A stretch of DNA of 64,000 nt from Leucobacter sp. cx-42 (GTDB lineage: Bacteria; Actinomycetota; Actinomycetes; Actinomycetales; Microbacteriaceae). The stretch is from the NCBI RefSeq assembly GCF_014529985.1, contig NZ_JACVMU010000001.1, forward strand, positions 496,001 to 560,000, read 5' to 3'. Both the position numbers and the translations under genes were made by a program. Of this stretch, positions 62,565 to 64,000 are shown piece after piece. Each line of letters opens with the position of its first letter. Positions within the stretch are counted from its first letter, which is position 1. The notes below the pieces were generated by a model. The model saw only the letters and a list, made by a program, of their open reading frames with translations, ran no database searches and was not told the DNA's origin.

Positions 62565-63536
62565 CTACTGACCGAATTCGGCCGCGTTCTCCTTGGTGAT
62601 TAGCGTAAATGGTAGCGTGTACCGGTTCTCAACCTTTTCGCCTTCAAGGAAGGCGTGCACCACGCGAACAGCTTCTTCGCCCTGGCCAGCCGAGTCCTGC
62701 CGTACGGTCGCTGACATCTCGCCCGCTTCAATTGCTGCTACAGCGGCAGGTGTGCCGTCCACGCCGACTACCGCACCGATGTCCCCGGTTCGTCCGGCAT
62801 CCTTAATGGCAGATGCCGCACCAATCGCCATCTCGTCATTGTTCGCGACAACGGCGTCGATCTTGCCAGCACCAAAACGCTGCAGCACGTCTTCCATGTT
62901 GCGCTTTGCCTCGTCACGGCTACCTTTCGCCTGGAACTCGGCGACGATCTTGAAGTTATCGTTGATCGCATCGGCAAAACCTGTTTTACGACGATCCGTC
63001 CACGAAGAACCGTACGCACCCGCGGCGAAGACGATGTCTCCACCGTCAGGCATCAACTCGTTCATGTATTCGGCCTGCATCTTGCCCGCGAGCGTATCGT
63101 CAATGCCAATGTAGCTTTCGTATCCAATGTCAGAACCTTCAACGAATTCCGTCAACAAGATAAAGAGCGGCACACCAGCGTCTATGACACGCTTCGCAGC
63201 ATTCTGGCTGGCCTCACCGTCGAGTGGTTGCAAGATGACCGCATCCACCTGACGTGTGAGCAGATCCTCAACTTGGTTGAGCTCGCTCGAGACGTCCCGT
63301 TTGGAGTCAGCGACCTGGAGTTTCACGTTCTCCGATTCTGCGGTTGTCTGCATGGCATCGACCATGTGCGCAATATCTGGATCCTGCAGGTCAAGCGCAA
63401 CTAGGCCAATGTTGTACTGTTCCTCATTGCCGGAAGTCCCGGCTTCCCCGGAGTCTCCCTTTGAGCATCCGGTGAGGATGAGACTGGCGGCAGCGATCAG
63501 AGCGGCTACCGTAGACATGCGTCGTCGCATATTCAT
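62565..63536 (-). CDS. Sugar ABC transporter substrate-binding lipoprotein
   Basis: 323 residues. Lipoprotein signal with lipobox LTGC (ALIAAASLILTGCSKG), then a two-lobed RbsB-type (Peripla_BP_4) domain: YNIGLVALDLQDPDIAHMVDAMQTTAE, DAVILQPLDGEASQNAAKRV, and AVVANNDEMAIGAASAIKDAG. Captures a sugar outside the membrane for the permease encoded just upstream. AAAGGAA precedes the ATG. Confidence 0.93.
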   Translation of the reverse strand: MNMRRRMSTVAALIAAASLILTGCSKGDSGEAGTSGNEEQYNIGLVALDLQDPDIAHMVDAMQTTAESENVKLQVADSKRDVSSELNQVEDLLTRQVDAVILQPLDGEASQNAAKRVIDAGVPLFILLTEFVEGSDIGYESYIGIDDTLAGKMQAEYMNELMPDGGDIVFAAGAYGSSWTDRRKTGFADAINDNFKIVAEFQAKGSRDEAKRNMEDVLQRFGAGKIDAVVANNDEMAIGAASAIKDAGRTGDIGAVVGVDGTPAAVAAIEAGEMSATVRQDSAGQGEEAVRVVHAFLEGEKVENRYTLPFTLITKENAAEFGQ

Positions 63537-63577
63537 GGTTCTGTTCCTTTCAAAATTAGGTATTACAAGTGGGCGTT

Positions 63578-64000
63578 CTAGTCAGATTTCCAACGGGTCA
63601 GCAGAACCGCGAGAACGAGGATCACGCCCTGCACGCCCTGTTGGTAATAACTCGAAACACCAAGCAAGTTCATGCCGTTCATCACGACGCCGAGAAGTAG
63701 GACACCGATCACGGTTCCGCGAATCGTGCCGACGCCGCCAAAGAGGCTGGTACCTCCGATCACGACCGCTGCGATCACTTGCAATTCGTAGGTAAGTCCG
63801 GCCGTTGGGGCAGCTCCGTTGAGACGCGCAGTCAGCACCAAGCCGCCGAGCGCTGCGAGTCCGCCACCAATCAGATAAACCGTGAACAAAACACGGCTGA
63901 CCGAAATGCCAACCTTTCTCGACGACTCTTCGTTTCCGCCGACCGCGTATACGTGAGATCCAAACTTCGTTCGGCTGAGAACGAAGTCGCAAATAAACGC
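63578..64000 (-). CDS. Sugar ABC transporter permease (C-terminal part)
   Basis: The last 140 residues of a RbsC/AraH-type permease (BPD_transp_2); the start lies beyond the window. The frame is open to the edge: SRTKFGSHVYAVGGNEESSRKVGI is the family landmark, followed by four helices and the Gly-rich QVIAAVVIGGTSLFGGVGTIRGTVIG. Forms the membrane channel for the sugar captured by the lipoprotein downstream. The ATPase subunit should be beyond the edge. Confidence 0.92.
   Translation of the reverse strand, partial: AFICDFVLSRTKFGSHVYAVGGNEESSRKVGISVSRVLFTVYLIGGGLAALGGLVLTARLNGAAPTAGLTYELQVIAAVVIGGTSLFGGVGTIRGTVIGVLLLGVVMNGMNLLGVSSYYQQGVQGVILVLAVLLTRWKSD

Noticed and set aside
1-64000. tRNA, rRNA and insertion sequences
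   Set aside because: No cloverleaf-like sequence, rRNA segment, transposase or integrase was recognised in any gap, although a tRNA could have been missed by eye.

Overview
ORGANISM. The window is high-GC DNA from an actinobacterium, most likely the family Microbacteriaceae (Leucobacter-like; this is inference, no rRNA is present). The evidence is a mycoredoxin-type glutaredoxin, CarD next to an LpqE-like lipoprotein and IspD-IspF, a PdtaS-type histidine kinase, an Rv3235-family protein, SenX3-RegX3 beside PhoU, a TatA of actinobacterial style, and many leaderless genes in which a -10 box sits 6-7 bases before an ATG or GTG.

LAYOUT. 1-2.3 kb: 3' part missing of an AI-2E-family membrane protein, then a phosphate transporter (Pit) with a small membrane partner. 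2.4-6.1 kb: mycoredoxin, 6-phosphofructokinase, SNF2-type helicase. 6.1-16.2 kb: the translation block ribF, two small membrane proteins, truB, mutY (opposite strand), rbfA, a DUF805 protein (opposite strand), infB, ylxR, nusA. 16.2-24.9 kb: a compact type VII secretion-like island (WXG100-like protein, small helical protein, DUF1023 alpha/beta-hydrolase effector, two tandem paralogous lipoproteins, FHA-FtsK ATPase), sitting where rimP is normally found upstream of nusA. 25.4-32 kb: proS, pdtaS, an Rv3235-family gene, rlmB, cysS. 32-34.7 kb: phoU divergent from senX3-regX3 with a PHO-box-like direct repeat between them. 35-37.7 kb: LpqE-like lipoprotein divergent from carD-ispD-ispF. 37.8-50.8 kb: purine biosynthesis genes purM, purF, purD, purC, purS, purQ, purL, interspersed with tatA, a sterol-carrier-like gene, an SRPBCC gene, a GNAT acetyltransferase and two membrane proteins. 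51-55.4 kb: a small Cys-rich gene, a guanidine-III riboswitch in front of an SMR guanidinium exporter, tmk, topA. 55.4-56.2 kb: a gene-poor stretch with a possible gene remnant. 56.2-64 kb: a sugar-acid catabolism cluster (Gfo/Idh/MocA oxidoreductase, IlvD/Edd-type dehydratase, FAD/Fe-S oxidase, sugar ABC binding protein and permease, cut by the window end).

HOW IT FITS TOGETHER. Most of the window is core housekeeping: six steps of IMP synthesis, isoprenoid precursor synthesis, translation initiation and tRNA charging/modification, and phosphate sensing. Two accessory blocks stand out. The first is the secretion island at 16.3-24.9 kb, whose order (targeting protein, helical partner, hydrolase, two lipoproteins, ATPase) resembles in logic the staphylococcal lipase-toxin/lipoprotein-immunity arrangement but in an actinobacterium and without other known membrane components nearby. 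The second is the sugar-acid cluster at the right end. Non-coding signals are also rich: near-perfect terminators, an interleaved inverted-repeat cluster after purD, three copies of an approximately 85-bp palindromic intergenic element, and an over-represented decamer GATCCGCGCC.
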